From NCBI GenBank assembly GCA_052315315.1, contig JBLSDE010000007.1, positions 1 to 62,204 on the forward strand: a stretch of 62,204 bases of DNA, in the 5' to 3' direction. The notes under the pieces were generated by a model. The model worked only from the letters and a program-made list of their open reading frames with translations, made no database searches and was not told the origin of the DNA. Shown here piece after piece: positions 60,092-62,204 of this stretch. How positions within the stretch are numbered: position 1 is the first letter of the stretch; each line of letters opens with the position of its first letter. The position numbers were made by a program, and so were the translations under genes. The stretch comes from Cuniculiplasma sp052315315 (GTDB lineage: Archaea; Thermoplasmatota; Thermoplasmata; Thermoplasmatales; Thermoplasmataceae).

Positions 60092-60385
60092 TTATTTTTT
60101 ATGATCGAAAGCTAATTTCGCAAACTCCTCATCAGAGAGATTCATAATGTAATTTTTATGTTCTTTCTTCCAGTCCTCCACTCTTTTTTTGATTTTCTCT
60201 TTATTTCTTTCGTAGTACTCTTTGTCCTTTAGCCGTCTCTTCTCTTTGTTTCTGCGATTATATTCCTTTATCCTTTTGGAATCGCACGCTTTGCAGACAT
60301 GCGAATGACTCTTTAGATAAGAGGGATAAGTGTTAAATTCATTCAGTACCACTCCGCATTTTCTACATCTCGGTTTCATCTTCAT
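60092..60385 (-). CDS. Small zinc-binding, basic protein, HNH/endonuclease VII-like N-terminus
   Basis: The 97-residue protein has CRKCGVVL and CKACDSKRI, a two-CxxC zinc site, then a strongly basic helix with the repeat-like RNRRNKEKRRLKDKEYYERN followed by KEKIKKR. The CxxC-x-CxxC plus Y-x-x-N-K-E-K-I pattern resembles recombination endonuclease VII/HNH-type phage proteins, but the catalytic His-Asn part is not present. DNA binding is likely. It is separated by three nt from the upstream gene. Confidence 0.6.
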   Translation of the reverse strand: MKMKPRCRKCGVVLNEFNTYPSYLKSHSHVCKACDSKRIKEYNRRNKEKRRLKDKEYYERNKEKIKKRVEDWKKEHKNYIMNLSDEEFAKLAFDHKK

Positions 60386-60388
60386 CCC

Positions 60389-60769
60389 CTATTTGATTAT
60401 CTTTCCATTCAGGGAATACACATACTCTTTTCCATTTTTCCTCCTTCTGGAAATCAACCCTTTCTCCAACAGGCTTTCAACCCTCATCTGGATTGATCTC
60501 ATGGATATCTCGCCACCGTTCTTGAGGAGTTCCCGTAGCATCTCCTTCGTCGTCGTTTTGCCTCTCCTGATCATGTCCAGGAGCAGCCTATCCACGGGAC
60601 GGATGTTCCATTTCAGGAAATCTGGCTCACGGCCAGAGTTCCCTTCAAGAAGTGCATTTATTATTTCATCGTAAGTCCTTTTGCGACCTATATAATGAGT
60701 GTCGTCCCAAAGAGTGAGAGCTCTCCTTGTCGCTTCATAAACTAAGATTGTTGTCTTTCTCTTAGTTTC
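60389..60769 (-). CDS. RHH plus winged-helix frame without a normal start codon
   Basis: GTG 60593-60595 gives only a 68-residue winged-helix protein (DMIRRGKTTTKEMLRELLKN through the wing RRRKNGKEYVYSL). The same frame continues upstream without a stop to 60808. It encodes a ribbon-helix-helix-like stretch KRKTTILVYEATRRALTLW followed by RKRTYDEIINALLEG. There is no ATG, GTG or TTG ahead of that stretch. It overlaps the end of the next gene at a run of seven T (60771-60777). Removing one T would fuse the two proteins. Either the fused form is real and the run is an error or a slippery site, or translation uses a rare start. Confidence 0.5.
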   Translation of the reverse strand, partial: ETKRKTTILVYEATRRALTLWDDTHYIGRKRTYDEIINALLEGNSGREPDFLKWNIRPVDRLLLDMIRRGKTTTKEMLRELLKNGGEISMRSIQMRVESLLEKGLISRRRKNGKEYVYSLNGKIIK

Positions 60770-61112
60770 GAAAAAAATTCTCCTCTTTAGAATGAGATTG
60801 GGAATGGTCTATCAGTTCTTCTGGTTCTTCCAAATCCTCAGGGGGGTCAGGAAGATTAAAATAACCTTTTTCGTCGTATAGAATTTCGCCTTCAGTTTCG
60901 ATTCTTATCCTGATTCCATCAGAGCCAAGCCCTTCTATCTTTCCTACTTCAGTCCATCCGGTCTTCTCCCAGTCAGATGCTGAGGGAAGCTTCTCGAATT
61001 CCACTGAGCCATCCTTGAAGAGGATGGCATATTCCCAGTCAAAAAAATCATCCTGTTCATAGGCGAAATTTAGAGCCTCATCCTTTATTTTTTCCAGATT
61101 TTGTTTGTTCAT
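60762..61112 (-). CDS. Acidic element protein (116 aa), target of an array 1 spacer
   Basis: The 116-residue protein is acidic and has FEKLPSASDWEKTGWTEVGK in its centre and PEDLEEPEELIDH near the end. I cannot assign a family. Its last codons (EENFFRN) run into the T7 tract that separates it from the frame downstream. Nucleotides 60958-61000, coding residues about 38-52, match the spacer at 986-1028 in 40 of 43 positions. The spacer would encode EFEMLPSASDWGKTG instead of EFEKLPSASDWEKTG, so it was probably taken from a close relative of this element. Confidence 0.7.
   Translation of the reverse strand: MNKQNLEKIKDEALNFAYEQDDFFDWEYAILFKDGSVEFEKLPSASDWEKTGWTEVGKIEGLGSDGIRIRIETEGEILYDEKGYFNLPDPPEDLEEPEELIDHSQSHSKEENFFRN
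60958..61000. other. Protospacer-like site, 40/43 match to array 1 spacer 986-1028
   Basis: The spacer as written on the plus strand matches the minus strand of the element. The three differences are at spacer positions 10, 17 and 34, two of which change an amino acid. Flanks of the target, read on the spacer strand, are TGG before and ATG after. Identity of 93 percent across 43 nt with a conserved reading frame is not expected by chance. Confidence 0.95.
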
Positions 61113-61245
61113 TTTTTTACCTCTAATTAATGTATTATATGATTATATTTAAACTTTTCTTCGTCAAAAAAGGGTTTCGATCATGCAAGTGAGAAAAAAG
61201 ATGAGTTTTAACTTTTTGTGAATGAGTAATATCCCAAAATTTAGG

Positions 61246-61908
61246 TTATTTATTATTTTGTCTTGATGCAACGGCTTCTCTTCGTTTCATTAGATCTTTG
61301 ATCTCCAACTTTCCTTCGCCATTATAATTTGGCCGGAAAGGTTTGACTCCTTTAGATGTCACTACGTAATATTTTCCATAGCTGTTTTTCCATGATCCTC
61401 CTTCTCCTGTCTCTATGATTGTACCTGGCTTTAATGTGGCTTCATAGTCAACAGTTAAATCGTGCTTTCCCGTATATGTTCGTTCACCCTTAAGAAATTC
61501 TCTTTTTAGCCCATATTTTGGATCTGAGCCTGTGATAACAGCGGCGTAAATGCTCCCCTTTCTCGGTTCGCCGCTTATTCTTAGATGTATAGGTACTGGC
61601 TTCATGTTCGCAGCGGCCTCTTCATATGTCATTTTCTTTTTCTGCGATTCAGAGGTAATTTTATTCTCCTCTGGTCCTTTTTCTTTTTTTGACTGAGTGG
61701 TGACCTGTGGGGTAACTCCTTCATATGCAGCATACAGATCCAGCCTTCTATTCGTCTCAATTAGCCTTGCCCTTTCACCTCTATCTCTGAGCTCCTGCAC
61801 TTCCTTGGCTGCGATTGCCCTTTCTACTCCATATGGTCTCCTGGTAGATTTTCGAATAGGGTACACCTTTCTGTCCTTTCCTCTTCCTTTTGTTCTATAT
61901 GTTGTCAT
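61246..61908 (-). CDS. Basic element protein of unknown function (220 aa)
   Basis: ATG 61906-61908 follows the strong ribosome-binding site GGAGGAGATT and gives 220 residues, and an earlier ATG at 61935 lies inside the upstream gene. The N-terminus is strongly basic (MTTYRTKGRGKDRKVYPIRK). The C-terminal half (about residues 115-205) is strand-rich, with GEGGSWKNSYGKYYVVTSKG, and may bind nucleic acid. The motif GKxRxVYPI is shared by plasmid-like proteins I have seen described only as hypothetical. Function is unknown. Confidence 0.65.
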   Translation of the reverse strand: MTTYRTKGRGKDRKVYPIRKSTRRPYGVERAIAAKEVQELRDRGERARLIETNRRLDLYAAYEGVTPQVTTQSKKEKGPEENKITSESQKKKMTYEEAAANMKPVPIHLRISGEPRKGSIYAAVITGSDPKYGLKREFLKGERTYTGKHDLTVDYEATLKPGTIIETGEGGSWKNSYGKYYVVTSKGVKPFRPNYNGEGKLEIKDLMKRREAVASRQNNK

Positions 61909-61909
61909 T

Positions 61910-62204
61910 TCAATCTCCTCCTTGTTTTCCTTCAACCTTATTTGTTACCTGGTTGATCAGCCATCTTGCATTGTTCATAACTCTGTCAAGATTTTCCTTA
62001 CCGAGGCCCTTTCCTTGAGCTTTGGCGTCATCCAGCCATCCCTTAATATATGCTGCACTGTCATCCTTGAAATCAAACCCGAAGTGTGCACCCACTAGGT
62101 ATGTCGAAAGTTCAGCCTCCGACTCAGCAAGGCCTCTTGGAAGATCTTTCCTGTAAAGATGTTCCAGACGTGCATGAGACATCTCATGAATCAGTGTATG
62201 GAGA
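61910..62204 (-). CDS. ArdC-like antirestriction protein, C-terminal part (partial)
   Basis: The frame enters from the right edge and ends at 61910-61912. A zincin motif HEMSH is encoded at about 62174-62188, followed by HLYRKDLPRG, then AESEAELSTYLVGAHFGFDF with the third ligand region, and AAYIKGWLDDAK. This order (HExxH, E-x-E-A-E-x-x-x-Y-L-V, then Y-I-x-x-W-L) is that of the C-terminal metallopeptidase-like domain of ArdC-type proteins, which protect incoming plasmid DNA from host restriction and bind single-stranded DNA with their N-terminal domain. The N-terminal part is outside the window. Confidence 0.82.
   Translation of the reverse strand, partial: LHTLIHEMSHARLEHLYRKDLPRGLAESEAELSTYLVGAHFGFDFKDDSAAYIKGWLDDAKAQGKGLGKENLDRVMNNARWLINQVTNKVEGKQGGD

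Larger units (their letters stand above)
47602..62204. mobile_element. Integrated genetic element (provirus or plasmid) at tRNA-Lys, right end outside window
   Basis: The left boundary is tRNA-Lys with an integrase gene directly inside. From there to the window edge the content is accessory: many tiny overlapping genes, zinc-finger and AbrB-like regulators, a short Argonaute cluster, restriction and modification genes, a second tyrosine recombinase and an ArdC-like gene. Housekeeping genes stop abruptly at the tRNA. No capsid, terminase or clear replication gene is seen in the visible part, so virus or plasmid cannot be decided. I searched by eye for a second copy of the tRNA 3' half (TTCGAACCCC) and found none before 62204, so attR lies further right or has been lost. 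Confidence 0.85.

Overview
The window looks like the chromosome of an archaeon of the class Thermoplasmata, most likely order Thermoplasmatales (Thermoplasma / Ferroplasma / Cuniculiplasma type). The lineage is inferred from a gene for a bacterial-type HU protein close to Thermoplasma HTa, archaeal information-processing genes (PCNA, zinc-containing RPA plus its partner, aIF2-gamma, S6e, aCPSF2), a fused Kae1-Bud32 gene, a split glycine dehydrogenase and AT-rich, often leaderless genes. No rRNA gene or other lineage marker is present, so the species is not decided.

Layout. Positions 1-1948 hold the end of an open frame (possibly Cas2) and a first CRISPR array of 26 regular repeats plus one decayed terminal repeat. 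Positions 2447-31027 are ordinary chromosomal genes: hemB, a GvpD-like ATPase, an SQR-like flavoprotein with DUF1641, glucose dehydrogenase, MarC, aCPSF2, MTAP, RPA pair, gcvPA/gcvPB, PCNA, tRNA-Arg(CCT), an FMN 2-hydroxyacid oxidoreductase, HTa, an endonuclease III relative, aIF2-gamma/S6e, pirin, a GT2 glycosyltransferase, kae1-bud32, an XTP pyrophosphatase, spermidine synthase and a fixC-fixX-fixA-fixB electron-transfer cluster. Positions 31149-42741 are a complete CRISPR-Cas locus that I assign to subtype I-D: a CARF-wHTH regulator, cas6, an HD-bearing Cas10d, csc2, csc1, an HD-less cas3, cas4, cas1, cas2 and a 32-repeat array whose crRNA strand is minus and whose leader lies at 42742-43061. 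Then follow thrS, an exonuclease III gene and hutH.

From tRNA-Lys(CTT) at 47602 to the right edge lies an integrated genetic element. Its integrase gene runs antisense through the whole tRNA. A divergent control region at 50144-50263 separates an operon of very small, overlapping genes (AbrB-like, zinc-finger and orphan proteins, ending in the integrase) from a winged-helix/zinc-ribbon gene. Further right the element carries a short, catalytically dead Argonaute with a likely N-terminal-half partner and a two-helix membrane protein, two DNA methyltransferases, a restriction nuclease, a second tyrosine recombinase, small regulators and the end of an ArdC-like antirestriction gene. The right end of the element is not in the window.

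The most striking link between the parts is immunological. One spacer of the I-D array (41136-41172) is identical over 37 nt to the element's own winged-helix gene (50541-50577), and one spacer of the first array matches another element gene in 40 of 43 positions (60958-61000). The cell therefore carries immunity records, in two arrays, against an element that sits in the same chromosome, and that element has its own candidate defence system of the short-Argonaute/membrane-effector kind. All functional names come from reading the sequences; no database search was run.
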